From assembly GCA_028874075.1 (NCBI GenBank), contig JAPPLU010000032.1:1-52574 (forward strand): a stretch of 52,574 bases of DNA, written 5' to 3'. The notes below the pieces were generated by a model that was not told the DNA's origin, did no database searches, and saw only the letters and a program-made list of their open reading frames with translations. The stretch's first letter is position 1, and each line of letters starts with the position of its first letter. A program made the position numbers and the translations under genes. Origin of the DNA: Chloroflexota bacterium. GTDB taxonomy: Bacteria; Chloroflexota; Dehalococcoidia; Lucifugimonadales; UBA3495. This document shows positions 16,112-25,001 of this stretch, one piece after another.

Positions 16112-16140
16112 ATGTTAACGTCCGTTTCCCTGCATATCAA
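16112..16140 (-). promoter_or_regulatory. Sigma-70-type promoter
   Basis: On the minus strand TTGATA (16140-16135) and TAACAT (16117-16112) are spaced by 17 bases. They point at the gene starting at 16073, with a leader of about 32 bases. This is one of the best-matching promoters in the window. Confidence 0.7.
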
Positions 16141-16225
16141 GTTTGATCATTCGGAGGCAAAGAGATGAGGTCTGAGAAAAGGAAGAGCATCCGCGAGAAC
16201 TTGCGGAGACCCTTAACCTCAAACG

Positions 16226-18103
16226 CTAGAGGGTCTGCTTCAGCCTGATGGCCAGGGAGCGAGTCAAGCCGGGCACGGCGGCTATATCGTCCACCGGCGC
16301 ATCCTTGATGCCCTGAATGGAACCGAAACGCCGCAGCAGCATGCGCTTGCGCTTGGGCCCAATACCGGTGACCGTGTCAATGGTGGACTTGAGGCTGGAC
16401 TTGCTGCGCAGGTTGCGGTGGTAGGTTATAGCGAACCGGTGCGCTTCATCCCTTATCCGCTGGACCAGGTAAAGCCCCTGTGAGTTTCGTGGCAGTTCAA
16501 TGGGTTCAGATGTATGTGGCACGAACAACCACTCGTTCTCCTTGGCCAGCGCCGACAAGGGAATATCGTCTAGTCCAAGTTCCAGCAGGACCTCCAGGGC
16601 GGCGGAAAGGTGACCCTTGCCCCCGTCAATGATGACCAGGTCCGGCTCGATCCCCCAGGCCGAAGTATCGCTGCCAGCGTCCGTATCCGCTTCAGGCGAT
16701 ATCTTCTCCCTTTCCGCCCGGGCCTCGGCTAATCTCTTGAAACGACGGCGCAGCATTTCCTGCATGCTGGCGTAATCGTCCACGCCATCTACCGATTTGA
16801 TCTGGAAGCGGCGGTAGTGGCCCGTCTTCGGACGGCCGTCCTGGAATACCACCATGCTGCCCACCAGGTTACTGCCCTGCACGTGGGAAATGTCGTAGCA
16901 CTCCATACGCAGGGGCACGGCCGGCAGGCTTAGTTCCTCTTCCAGCTCCGACATGGCCTGGTGCAGCACGTCCGAATTGTTCAGCCACTTTATCCGGTGC
17001 TGGGCCAGTCCCTGTACCGCATTCTCCGCCACCACGTCCATCAGTTTCTTCTGCTGCCCCCGCCTGGGGCACACAATCCGTACCGCACCTCCCCGTTGTT
17101 CCCGCAGCCAGTTCCTGACCAGTTCGTGGTCCTCCAGGGGATGCTGAATATAGACCACTGGCGGAATCACCAGTGCCGTCTGGTAGAACTGGCGGACAAA
17201 CTGCCCCATGATCACTTCCGGGGAGTCATCCTGGGTGCCCTCCATGAAGAAGTGGTCCCGGCCGATGAGCTTGCCCCGTCGGATGAAGAAAATCTCCACC
17301 CAGGTCTCGCTGGTTCCCTGGGCCAGGGCGATGAAGTCCATGTCGCCGCCCGGGTTAGACTCCACCTTGACCTGCTGCTCCTCAGCCACCTGGTCGATGC
17401 CCCTGATCTGGTCCCGCAGCGCCGCCGCCCGCTCGAATTCCAGCTCTTCAGCAGCGGCCTCCATCTTATTTTTCAGTTCCCGGGTGACGGCCTCCGTGTT
17501 CCCCTCCATGAACATTATCACCTGCTGAATCACCTGGGCGTAGTCCTCCTGGGTGGCCAGGCCGGAACACGGCGCAACGCAGCGGTGAATGTAGTATTCG
17601 AGGCAGGGCCGAGGGTCCCGCCCCGTAATCGCCTTCGTACAGGACCGGTAGGGGAACAGTTTCTTGACCAGGTCCATGGTCTTGCGGACGCTGCTGGCAG
17701 TGGCGAAGGGCCCAAAATACCGCGCGCCATCGTTAGCCACTTGCCGCGTTATGTAGACCCGGGGAAACTCCTCGGTCAGGTCAATCTTCAGGTAGGGGTA
17801 GGTTTTGTCGTCCTTTAGCCGAGCGTTGAAGTGGGGCTTGTAGCGCTTGATGAGGGTGTTTTCCAGGATCAGCGCTTCCGCCTCCGTGTCGGTGACGATA
17901 AACTCAAAGTCCGTCATCCGGGACATCATTCGACGGATCTTGGGAGGATGGCCGCTGGGCGACCCAAAATAGGAGCGGAGGCGATTGCGGAGGACGCTGG
18001 CCTTGCCCACATACAGCACTTCATTGCGGGCGTCCTTCATCAAATAGACGCCCGGCTTCTCGGGAGTAACCCGCAAGCGATGTTCAAACTGGGCTAACGG
18101 CAA
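16226..18103 (-). CDS. uvrC: Excinuclease ABC subunit C (625 aa)
   Basis: UvrC makes both incisions in nucleotide excision repair with UvrA and UvrB. The GIY-YIG nuclease is at the start (GVYLMKDARNEVLYVGKA, residues ~18-35). It is followed by the UVR motif in the middle, the RNase H-like 3'-side nuclease with ECYDISHVQGS and LVIIDGGKGHL, and two C-terminal helix-hairpin-helix motifs (VTGIGPKRKRMLL, AAVPGLTRSLAIRL). The length is normal. The start is a TTG at 18103 with GGGAT upstream; no ATG is closer. A weak 5-bp hairpin at 16190-16207 downstream may act as terminator. The gene stands alone on the minus strand. Confidence 0.96.
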   Translation of the reverse strand: MPLAQFEHRLRVTPEKPGVYLMKDARNEVLYVGKASVLRNRLRSYFGSPSGHPPKIRRMMSRMTDFEFIVTDTEAEALILENTLIKRYKPHFNARLKDDKTYPYLKIDLTEEFPRVYITRQVANDGARYFGPFATASSVRKTMDLVKKLFPYRSCTKAITGRDPRPCLEYYIHRCVAPCSGLATQEDYAQVIQQVIMFMEGNTEAVTRELKNKMEAAAEELEFERAAALRDQIRGIDQVAEEQQVKVESNPGGDMDFIALAQGTSETWVEIFFIRRGKLIGRDHFFMEGTQDDSPEVIMGQFVRQFYQTALVIPPVVYIQHPLEDHELVRNWLREQRGGAVRIVCPRRGQQKKLMDVVAENAVQGLAQHRIKWLNNSDVLHQAMSELEEELSLPAVPLRMECYDISHVQGSNLVGSMVVFQDGRPKTGHYRRFQIKSVDGVDDYASMQEMLRRRFKRLAEARAEREKISPEADTDAGSDTSAWGIEPDLVIIDGGKGHLSAALEVLLELGLDDIPLSALAKENEWLFVPHTSEPIELPRNSQGLYLVQRIRDEAHRFAITYHRNLRSKSSLKSTIDTVTGIGPKRKRMLLRRFGSIQGIKDAPVDDIAAVPGLTRSLAIRLKQTL

Positions 18104-18294
18104 GAAAACTTATCCCAAATATCCCTTCCCCCTTGACGAGAGAAGGAGAGTATGGTGGTAGAAGACGGCGCTATGCATTCGGCCCAACTGCTTCGACACT
18201 CGCCAGCTGTTCTGAAGTAGTTGCCAGTTCATACCGGAACGGCAGGGGCCCCAGGAATTACCTGCGGGCCCCTTCGCAACCTGGAAATCCCCCG

Positions 18295-18651
18295 CTAAAG
18301 GGCAAAGGAAACCCCTAGCAGGACCACCGTAACAATCCCGGCAAGGATGAGAATGCGCCGCAATTCCCTGGCCATGTGGGTATAGGCTAAAGGTTGCGCG
18401 TTCCTGTTTTGGGAGGAAGCAATCGTCACGGGACGTAACGGAGCCGGGACCGGCTGGGACTGGCCCGTATCGGCGCTTGGCTCGGCGGTTGCGCTCGCTC
18501 TTGCGGCCGGCGAAATTATGGTCGCCGCCGTTGGACCGCCCTCTTGTACCGCCGTTGTTACTTCACCCTCGGTATCCGACCGGGCCTGGCGCCTTCTGCG
18601 GCGGTTCAACTGGGCCTGGCGGGCCGCTACTCTCTTGCCCTTCGCTGGCAT
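18295..18651 (-). CDS. Small tail-anchored membrane protein with basic N-terminus (118 aa)
   Basis: I do not recognise a family. Residues 1-25 are strongly basic (AARQAQLNRRRRRQARS). Residues 26-90 are an Ala/Thr/Pro/Ser-rich disordered stretch. The last ~20 residues form one hydrophobic helix (ILILAGIVTVVLLGVSFAL) ending at the stop codon. The layout is that of a tail-anchored protein with its N-terminus in the cytoplasm, where the basic patch could bind nucleic acid or phospholipid. AGGAGGAA precedes the ATG at good spacing, which supports a real gene. Its position between uvrC and the xer recombinase gives no clear functional hint. Confidence 0.65.
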   Translation of the reverse strand: MPAKGKRVAARQAQLNRRRRRQARSDTEGEVTTAVQEGGPTAATIISPAARASATAEPSADTGQSQPVPAPLRPVTIASSQNRNAQPLAYTHMARELRRILILAGIVTVVLLGVSFAL

Positions 18652-18815
18652 GGTGAAGTTCCTCCTGTATGGGAGTAAGATTGAACCGGCTCACCTTAGA
18701 ACAAGTCCAGCCCGGCTCGTTCAATCGGTCTCTCTGGCTAATGGCTGATGTCTGATAATTCACCCGCTCTATATAAACCATTATGGCCTATGCGAGGCGC
18801 CAAACGCAAATAAAA

Positions 18816-18840
18816 CGCCGACGGCAAGCAGCCGCCGGCG
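18816..18840 (-). terminator. Intrinsic terminator after the XerD-type recombinase gene
   Basis: On the minus strand CGCCGGCGGC (18840-18831) pairs with GCCGTCGGCG (18825-18816) through a TGCTT loop, with one G-T wobble. It is followed at once by TTTTATTTG. This is a textbook terminator for the gene ending at 18869. Confidence 0.88.
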
Positions 18841-18868
18841 CAATCAAGAAACTATTGAATAATCCTGT

Positions 18869-19786
18869 TCAGACGGCCCTGGGGTGGCTCTTTTCATATT
18901 CGTCCCGCAGGTGTTCCGAAGTGAGGTGGGTGTACACCTGGGTGGTGGATATACTGGAGTGGCCCAGCAATTCCTGTACGTGCCGCAGCGACGCGCCCTT
19001 CTGCAGCAAGTGAGTGGCGAAACTGTGCCGCAAAGTATGAGGAGTTATTTTCCGGTCTATGCCGGCCCGCTTGCTGTATGTCTTGAGAATGTTCCACACC
19101 CACTGCCTGGTAAGCCGCTCCCCCCGGTGGTTCACGAACAGGGCCGCCTCGTCCTTGTTCTGGCCCAGCAGGGACATCCGGCTGGTGGACAAATAGTCCT
19201 GCAGCCCGTCCAGGGCGCGGTCGTGGGCATAAACTATCCGCTCCTTGGACCCCTTTCCCCAGCAGCGAATGTAAGACTCCTCGAAATCGACATCCTGCAC
19301 ATTGAGCGAGACCAGTTCGCTGACCCGAAGCCCAGTGGCGTAAAGCAGTTCCAGGATGTTGGCGTCCCGTTGCCCTTCAGCGGTGCCGGCTTTGTCCGCT
19401 TCTTTCAGCAGTCGGTCAACTTCTTCCTCAGTCAAATACTTGGGAAGCGCCCGCCCAACCCTGGGCGACCCCAGGGACTCGGTAGGCGGCTCTTCAAGCA
19501 CGCCGTTCTGGGCCAGGAAGGTGAAGAACGACTTGATGGCCGCCACCTTACGGGCGGTTGTCGTGTCCCGGTAGCCCTTGCGCCCTCTCAGGTCGGCGAT
19601 GTAGTCGTTGAGCAGGTCCAGGTCCACTCTCTGCCACACATCCTCGCTCTCACTGGCCGCGCCCAGACGTTCTTTGAGGAAGTCGGCAAACTGCCCCAGG
19701 TCGTTGCGGTAGGCGTCCAGGGTGTGTTGCGAAAACCCCCTTTCTACCACCAGGTGCTGCAGAAAATCCTCTATGGCTTTTTGCAT
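18869..19786 (-). CDS. xerD: Tyrosine recombinase XerC/XerD (305 aa)
   Basis: All catalytic residues are present: Arg154 (TGLRVSELV), a lysine in WGKGSKER, His250 and Arg253 (HTLRHSFATH), His276 (LLGHSS) and nucleophile Tyr285 (TTQVYTHLT). The N-terminal SAM-like DNA-binding domain occupies residues 1-90. Length and sequence fit the housekeeping Xer group that resolves chromosome dimers at dif, rather than a phage integrase. I choose xerD over xerC only on overall resemblance. GGGAG lies nine bases before the ATG. An extended -10 lies at 19868-19876 and a strong terminator follows. Confidence 0.9.
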   Translation of the reverse strand: MQKAIEDFLQHLVVERGFSQHTLDAYRNDLGQFADFLKERLGAASESEDVWQRVDLDLLNDYIADLRGRKGYRDTTTARKVAAIKSFFTFLAQNGVLEEPPTESLGSPRVGRALPKYLTEEEVDRLLKEADKAGTAEGQRDANILELLYATGLRVSELVSLNVQDVDFEESYIRCWGKGSKERIVYAHDRALDGLQDYLSTSRMSLLGQNKDEAALFVNHRGERLTRQWVWNILKTYSKRAGIDRKITPHTLRHSFATHLLQKGASLRHVQELLGHSSISTTQVYTHLTSEHLRDEYEKSHPRAV

Positions 19787-19867
19787 CAGGCTCGTCTCCC
19801 GTATCTATAACATTCGCCTCACGGGCGATGTTAGGATGATGTCCCACCTTTCCGATGGGCTGGCGGG

Positions 19868-19876
19868 ATTCTAGCA
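19868..19876 (-). promoter_or_regulatory. Extended -10 promoter for xerD
   Basis: On the minus strand TGCTAGAAT reads from 19876 to 19868, identical in sequence to the box before the carbinolamine dehydratase gene. The leader would be about 75 bases. Confidence 0.5.
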
Positions 19877-20004
19877 AGATTACGTTAACCTCCTCCCTTT
19901 ACGGCCCGTGCGAATTATTGTTATTTCAGCGGAGGCTGGTCGGCAACTGGTTTTCCGCATAATAGTGCCTTTCATAGTCGTGTTTTGGTGGAGAGCAGAG
20001 GGTC

Positions 20005-20490
20005 GTGGTATCGTTACGCTTCAGAACTGCAAAGGACGTTCTCCGCGCGATTTTGCGGACAATCCTGCCGCCCATTGCGCGCACCGGAGTTCAATTGCCA
20101 AAATCAACCAACGCCCGAACTTCCGCGCCGGATCGCCTCGCTGGCTTCATAACCAGGGCTCTCCTTTCGGCGGCCCTGCTGGCCTTGGTGTGCTGCCTCT
20201 TGGCGACTGCAAGCCCCATGCCGGCAGCAGCAGCATCCTCAGGGTCGGCATTGCTTCCAGCCGGCACAATGTCCGGGCAGACTTATTCCTTACAGAGCCA
20301 GGACGAACCTGCTCCCCCAAGCCCGCTCCTTTACCTGGACATCTGGCTGTTCGGCGGTCTGGTGCTGCTGGTTGCCCTCATCGTCGGCATCAAGTACCTG
20401 TGGAAAGCCTTTCAGCCCGACAACCGCGACCCCGCCGAAGGCCTGCAACCCTGGGAACGCCCGGACTATGACGACGAACAGTCCGGATAG
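20005..20490 (+). CDS. Probable membrane protein of unknown function (161 aa)
   Basis: I do not recognise a family. Two hydrophobic segments are visible: ~residues 49-77 (LLSAALLALVCCLLATASP then PMPAAAA, which could be a signal peptide with an AxA cleavage site) and ~108-130 (YLDIWLFGGLVLLVALIVG). The C-terminal tail is acidic and contains DNRDPAEGLQPWERPDYDDE. If the first segment is cleaved, the mature protein is short, single-spanning and has an acidic cytoplasmic tail. The GTG start at 20005 gives an unusually long basic N-region, so the true start may be further in. No terminator is seen downstream. Confidence 0.5.
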   Translation: MVSLRFRTAKDVLRAILRTILPPIARTGVQLPKSTNARTSAPDRLAGFITRALLSAALLALVCCLLATASPMPAAAASSGSALLPAGTMSGQTYSLQSQDEPAPPSPLLYLDIWLFGGLVLLVALIVGIKYLWKAFQPDNRDPAEGLQPWERPDYDDEQSG

Positions 20491-20786
20491 CATCTCAATT
20501 CGCCACTACCTCCTCTCTTCGTCATCGCACTCCTTCAGCAGGACCTGATTATCTTCGCCCCTTATAAAGTGCCAGGTTCAGGCCTCTGCTCTCCCTATCA
20601 ATTCACCCGCCGCAGTATCGCTTACGCCCTTGCCAGCCTGCATAACTCGCCCTCACCATGGGACGGTGGATTACTGGATTTACCCGCATACTGGAGGCTG
20701 TCCTCGTGGCCGCCCTGCCGCGGAGAAGGCCTACGCTATCAGCCATGGGACTCCTTGCACCTTCTGGGATGAGGTTAGGGCACAAG
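20491..20786. other. Non-coding stretch without a recognisable gene
   Basis: No open frame here has codon use, a ribosome site or a motif that I would support. Two short CCATGGGAC strings occur (near 20657 and 20743). They may be part of the diverged repeat element whose clearest portion is just downstream at 20787-20838. Confidence 0.5.
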
Positions 20787-20838
20787 AGCCCAAATGGGAC
20801 GGAATGAGAAAAAATGGGACGGAAATCAAAAAATCTGC
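20787..20838 (+). repeat. Diverged copy of the dispersed AAAATGG repeat family
   Basis: AAATGGGACGGAA occurs twice, at 20792-20804 and 20812-20824, with a 20-base period. It then runs into GGAAATCAAAAAATC. The same architecture (AAAATGG units, then GAAA, then CAAAAAA) ends the elements at 27503-27690 and 40735-40916. The GGCC units of those copies are replaced here by GGGAC. Confidence 0.5.
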
Positions 20839-21072
20839 CTTCGTATTCTTCGTGGGCAAATGGAGTGCGGCCACATAGATTCATCCTTGCCAGTGCGCCC
20901 GCGAGAGGTTAGAGTATTCACTGCGTGCTGGGATTCACGTCCTGGCCCGTACCTGTCTTTCCAGCGCCCGGACCCGTCCAATGTCCGATAATCGAAAGAC
21001 TCATTGCGAATAGCATAAAATTAACGTTGTTGTACTAGAATTATCCGGCCAACAAATTCAGGAGGTTCTCAC

Positions 21073-21759
21073 GTGTACCAGACCATTAGCAAGGAAACCA
21101 TGGAGGCGCTGGGAAAGATTGATACCCCCAGTATCTGCAACGCCATTGAGGGTTTTAACGTCCGCGGCAAGGAAGAAGGCTTCATGCTGCCCGAAATCAA
21201 GGGCGTCTTTCGCACCCTGCCCCCCGCCGTGGGTTACGCGGTAACCGGCGTTATCAGCGCAGTGCAGCCCGAGGGTCGCAACGTTTCACGGGAAGACTGG
21301 TGGGACCTGATCGTTTCCGTGCCCGAACCCCGCTTCATCGTCCTTCACGACATCGACAACCCGCCTCTGGGCGCCTATTGGGGCGAGGTACAGGGCAACA
21401 TCCACAAGGCCCTGGGTGCCGTTGGAGTGGCCACGGACGGCACCGTCCGCGACATCGACGAAGTAGAAGCGCTGGGCTTCCAGTTCTTTGCCAAGGAAGT
21501 TTCCGCGTCCCATGCCTACGTTCACCTGGTAGAGATAGGAATTCCCGTTACCGTGGGCGGCCTGACCGTCAAGACCGGCGATCTGCTTCACGGCGACAAG
21601 CACGGCGTCACCAACATCCCCTTCGAAATCGCCGAGCAGGTCCCTGCCATGGTCGAGACCATTGCCGACTACGAACAGAAGACCATCGGCTTGTGCCAGT
21701 CTCCGGACTTTTCCCTGGAGGCGTTGAAGGAAGTAGCCAAGATTACCCGCCCCTATTAG
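21073..21759 (+). CDS. RraA-like protein (HMG aldolase/RraA fold), 228 aa
   Basis: The protein has the swivelling fold of the RraA/dimethylmenaquinone methyltransferase-like family. The catalytic segment is GVATDGTVRDIDEV (matching GxxGxxRD), followed by TGDLLHGDKHGV. Characterised members are class II 4-hydroxy-4-methyl-2-oxoglutarate/oxaloacetate aldolases, or RraA, the RNase E inhibitor. The Arg-Asp pair is retained, so aldolase or decarboxylase activity is plausible. Translation starts at a GTG at 21073 with GGAGGTT well placed. A TAGAAT -10-like box lies at 21036-21041. No neighbour clearly shares the pathway. Confidence 0.82.
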   Translation: MYQTISKETMEALGKIDTPSICNAIEGFNVRGKEEGFMLPEIKGVFRTLPPAVGYAVTGVISAVQPEGRNVSREDWWDLIVSVPEPRFIVLHDIDNPPLGAYWGEVQGNIHKALGAVGVATDGTVRDIDEVEALGFQFFAKEVSASHAYVHLVEIGIPVTVGGLTVKTGDLLHGDKHGVTNIPFEIAEQVPAMVETIADYEQKTIGLCQSPDFSLEALKEVAKITRPY

Positions 21760-21831
21760 CCGTTACCAACGGCCCGGTTCCATTACTACTTGTCTCCCCG
21801 CGCCGGGCCGATAAGAAACTATCTCCCGAAT

Positions 21832-21856
21832 CCCGTCCCCTTGACAGGGGGACGGG
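21832..21856. other. GC-rich hairpin downstream of the RraA-like gene
   Basis: CCCGTCCCC (21832-21840) and GGGGACGGG (21848-21856) form a perfect 9-bp stem around TTGACAG. There is no T-run on either side, so it may stabilise the upstream mRNA end or terminate inefficiently. Confidence 0.55.
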
Positions 21857-21947
21857 CGGGATGGGGCAATACTCTCCCGTTGTCACCCGTCACCGAGTCC
21901 CTTGGAAGTACAACTAAACCCGATTCGCTGGGAGTTCCGAATAACTC

Positions 21948-22655
21948 ATGAAAGCGCTAATTTCACTCGCCCTGCTTGTTCTACTGATTGCTATGACCGC
22001 CTGCGAACTCCCGCAGGAGGAGGCAACCTCCACTCCCATACCTGACGTTATTCCCACTCCCAGGATAGCGGATACTCCCACGCCGGCCGTCCTTGGTACG
22101 CCAACGCCGGTAACAGTGGGAACTTCCGATGGCAGGTCCATCCGCCAGTATGCCCAGCCGCCGGCTATGGAAATTGACCCCGAAGGCAACTATACCGCCG
22201 ATATTCAGACCAACCAGGGCACCATTTCTGTGGAACTCTATGCCGAAGACGCGCCGGTTACGGTCAACAATTTCGTCTTCCTGGCCCGGCAGGGCTTTTA
22301 TGACGGCGTGATTTTCCATCGGGTCATTCCCAACTTCATGATCCAGGGCGGCGACCCCACGGGTACCGGCACTGCCGGTCCCGGCTACCGCTTCCAGGAC
22401 GAAATTGTGCCTTCCCTGGCCTTCGATAGTGCCGGCATTCTGGCTATGGCCAACGCTGGACCCAACACTAACGGGAGCCAGTTCTTCATTACCGTGGCCC
22501 CTACCGCCCATTTGACCGGCCTTCACACAATTTTCGGCAGAGTAACTTCTGGACAGGAGGTGGCTGACGCTATTTCCGTAGCTCGCGCTGACCGCAACAA
22601 CCGCCCCCTGGAGGAAGTTGTCATCCAGCACATCGAAATCAAAGAGGGCAGCTAG
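21948..22655 (+). CDS. Cyclophilin-type peptidyl-prolyl cis-trans isomerase lipoprotein (235 aa)
   Basis: The N-terminus is a lipoprotein signal with lipobox AMTAC (acylated Cys19). A Thr-Pro-rich spacer follows (TPTPAVLGTPTP, residues ~25-60), then a cyclophilin domain. Catalytic and binding residues are visible in FHRVIPNFMIQGGDPTGTGTAG, ANAGPNTNGSQFFIT and HTIFGRV. It would be anchored outside the cytoplasmic membrane and help fold exported proteins at proline bonds. The spacer resembles the cell-surface tethers common in Chloroflexota lipoproteins. The ATG has a GGGAG some 13 bases upstream. Confidence 0.93.
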   Translation: MKALISLALLVLLIAMTACELPQEEATSTPIPDVIPTPRIADTPTPAVLGTPTPVTVGTSDGRSIRQYAQPPAMEIDPEGNYTADIQTNQGTISVELYAEDAPVTVNNFVFLARQGFYDGVIFHRVIPNFMIQGGDPTGTGTAGPGYRFQDEIVPSLAFDSAGILAMANAGPNTNGSQFFITVAPTAHLTGLHTIFGRVTSGQEVADAISVARADRNNRPLEEVVIQHIEIKEGS

Positions 22656-22753
22656 AAGTACTACCCAAGTGTTCCTGCCATGTTGATCGGGAAACGTGAA
22701 GATGCAGGCGCAGCTGCACTATCACCTCCACAAGAAGGAACCTTGGGATTGGC

Positions 22754-23641
22754 GTGACGCCACAACCGAATCCTGCTTCCAGGAAATCAAACTTTGGCCT
22801 TCACCGGAGCGCCGACTTGACCTTTGAGAACCTGATCTACGAAAAGAAAGACACCATCGGCTACCTGACTCTTAACCGGCCCGACCGGCTGAATGCCCTG
22901 AATGCTGCCCTGCTGGCCGAGTTTCGCGAGGCCCTGGACGTGGTGGAGGATGACCCCGACATTCGCGTCATCATCCTGACCGGAGCAGGGAGGGCCTTCT
23001 CCGCCGGATTCGACATCACCCGCGAGCCCGGGGAGTCTGACCCGCAGGATATGCAGCCCGACCAGTGGCGAGCCCACTTGAAGAGCCACATCGACACCTT
23101 TATGAAGGTTTGGAACCTGGGCAAGCCTGTCATTGCCGCCGTTAACGGCTACGCCCTTGCCGGGGCCTGCGAACTTGTCCAGGTTTGCGACGTCAAGATA
23201 GCCTCGGACCGGGCCATAATGGGCGAACCCGAGATCCGCGCCGGCGTCGGCCCTCCGCTCCTGATTACTCCCTTCAGCGTGAACCTGGCCACGGCAAAGG
23301 AACTGCTGCTGACGGGCGACACCATTGACGCCCACGAAGCTGCCCGCATCGGCCTGGTGAGTCGCGTTGTCCCCCACGACGACCTGATGAGCGAATGCGA
23401 GAAGGTAGCCCGGAAGATTTGCCTGATATCTGAAGTAGGCGTGAAGATGACCAAGATCGCCGTCAACCGGGCGCTTGAAGGCATGGGCTTTCTCTCCGCC
23501 ATTCAGCACAACCTGGAACTCATGACCCACTTCGACACCAGCGTTACACCCGAACAGGAAGAGTTCAACTCAATCCGTCGCGAAAGCGGCCTGCGCGCCG
23601 CCATGGACTGGCGCGACGCGAGGTTCAGGGAACTGGGGTAA
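22754..23641 (+). CDS. Enoyl-CoA hydratase/isomerase family protein (295 aa)
   Basis: The crotonase fold is clear: LNRPDRLNALNAALL, the oxyanion loop GAGRAFSAGFDI, and ALAGACELVQVCDVKIA followed by GEPEIRAGVGP. Both acidic residues used by hydratases (in ACEL and GEPE) are present. The enzyme hydrates, isomerises or otherwise transforms a CoA thioester. The start is uncertain. A GTG at 22754 gives 295 residues. A TTG at 22817 has GGAG seven bases upstream and gives the family-typical beginning TFENLIYEKKDTIGYLTLN. It converges on oadB, with 33 bp between stops. Confidence 0.9.
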   Translation: MTPQPNPASRKSNFGLHRSADLTFENLIYEKKDTIGYLTLNRPDRLNALNAALLAEFREALDVVEDDPDIRVIILTGAGRAFSAGFDITREPGESDPQDMQPDQWRAHLKSHIDTFMKVWNLGKPVIAAVNGYALAGACELVQVCDVKIASDRAIMGEPEIRAGVGPPLLITPFSVNLATAKELLLTGDTIDAHEAARIGLVSRVVPHDDLMSECEKVARKICLISEVGVKMTKIAVNRALEGMGFLSAIQHNLELMTHFDTSVTPEQEEFNSIRRESGLRAAMDWRDARFRELG

Positions 23642-23674
23642 CCGGGGAAGTCACTGCAGGTTTTCTTTGCCAGC

Positions 23675-24823
23675 CTACCCCAGGATAGAAATAAACACGC
23701 CCGCCACAACCGCCGAGCCTATAACCCCTGCCACATTGGGCCCCATGGCATGGGGCAGAAGGTAGTTCCCCGGGTTAGCTTGCTGACCCAGGTTATGCGC
23801 TGTACGCGCCGCCATGGGTACCGCCGAAACCCCTGCCGAGCCGATCAAGGGATTCACCTTGTCCTTGACGAACAGGTTCATTACCTTGGCAAACAGCAGG
23901 CCCCCAACGGTCCCACAGGAAAAGGCCACGATGCCCAGCCCCAATATGGCCAGGGTTCGCAGGTCAAACACCCGTTCCGCCGTCAGTTCCGCCCCGATAG
24001 TGATCATCAGGAATATCGTAGCGATATTCAGCACTTCGTTGGATGCCGCATTGCTCAACCTGGGAACTACGCCACTCTCCCTGAAGATGTTGCCAATCAT
24101 GAACATTGCAATGAGCGGCGCCGACTCCGGTACAAAGAGGATGATTATCAACATGGCGCCCGTGGGGAAGATCAGCTTCTCAGTCCTGGATACCTCCCGG
24201 GGCGTCTTCATTTCAATGCGACGTTCCCGCTGGGTGGTCAGCAGCCGCATTAGGGGCGGCTGCACGAATACCACGCTGGCCATGTAGGAATAGGCCACCA
24301 CCGCGGTAACGCCCAGAAGCTCGGGAGCCAGTTTCGCCGAAGCGAATATCGTTGTGGGTCCGTCGGCGCCGCCAATTATGCCGATGGCTCCCGCTTCCTC
24401 CAGCGTAAACAGGTCCGGCGAGGTGAACACTCCCAGACCCAGGGCCGACCAGAAGGCGACAAAAATCCCCAATTGAGCAGCCGCCCCCAGCAGCAGCGTC
24501 TTCGGATTGGCAATGATTGGGCCAAAGTCCGTCAACGCCCCCAATCCCAGGAAGATCAGCGGCGGCAGGATGTTCCAGGAAGACAGGGTGAAGTGGAATA
24601 TGAGCCCAAAGAGGCCGGACGACTGCAGTTCGCCCGATGGATCGAAGTCTATCAGCCCGGTATCCGGCAAGTTGCCCAGGATAATGCCCAGGCCAATGGG
24701 CAGCAGGACGTAAGGCTCCATGCCTTTGGCTACGGCCAACAGCATAAACGCTCCCCCCAACAAGAACAGGAGAGCGTTACCCCAGCTAAGGTGTGCGAAT
24801 CCGGATTCTAGGAGAAACTCCAT
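23675..24823 (-). CDS. oadB: Sodium-pump decarboxylase beta subunit (OadB/MmdB type), 382 aa
   Basis: This is the multi-spanning membrane subunit that couples decarboxylation of a carboxybiotin intermediate to sodium export in oxaloacetate, methylmalonyl-CoA or glutaconyl-CoA decarboxylases. The signature GIIGGADGPTTIF (residues ~148-160) contains the essential sodium-site aspartate (Asp154 here). The C-terminal MGPNVAGVIGSAVVAG segment is also conserved. About nine membrane segments are visible. The gene lies 178 bp after a gamma-subunit gene on the same strand. No alpha (carboxyltransferase-biotin) subunit is in the window, so the substrate is open. Confidence 0.92.
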   Translation of the reverse strand: MEFLLESGFAHLSWGNALLFLLGGAFMLLAVAKGMEPYVLLPIGLGIILGNLPDTGLIDFDPSGELQSSGLFGLIFHFTLSSWNILPPLIFLGLGALTDFGPIIANPKTLLLGAAAQLGIFVAFWSALGLGVFTSPDLFTLEEAGAIGIIGGADGPTTIFASAKLAPELLGVTAVVAYSYMASVVFVQPPLMRLLTTQRERRIEMKTPREVSRTEKLIFPTGAMLIIILFVPESAPLIAMFMIGNIFRESGVVPRLSNAASNEVLNIATIFLMITIGAELTAERVFDLRTLAILGLGIVAFSCGTVGGLLFAKVMNLFVKDKVNPLIGSAGVSAVPMAARTAHNLGQQANPGNYLLPHAMGPNVAGVIGSAVVAGVFISILG

Positions 24824-25001
24824 AATCGCCCGAAGTTTACGACTAAGAAACTATCTTTAACTAACAGCGAACAACATGCTTGCATTGGATCAATAAGATG
24901 CGGTGGTCTTTCACCTCAATCCTCTCCACCCTCCAATAGGGGGAAGGGACCCTGCGAACACTGACTTGGACTTGGAAGTGAAGGTCGTGATGGCCGCCAG
25001 C

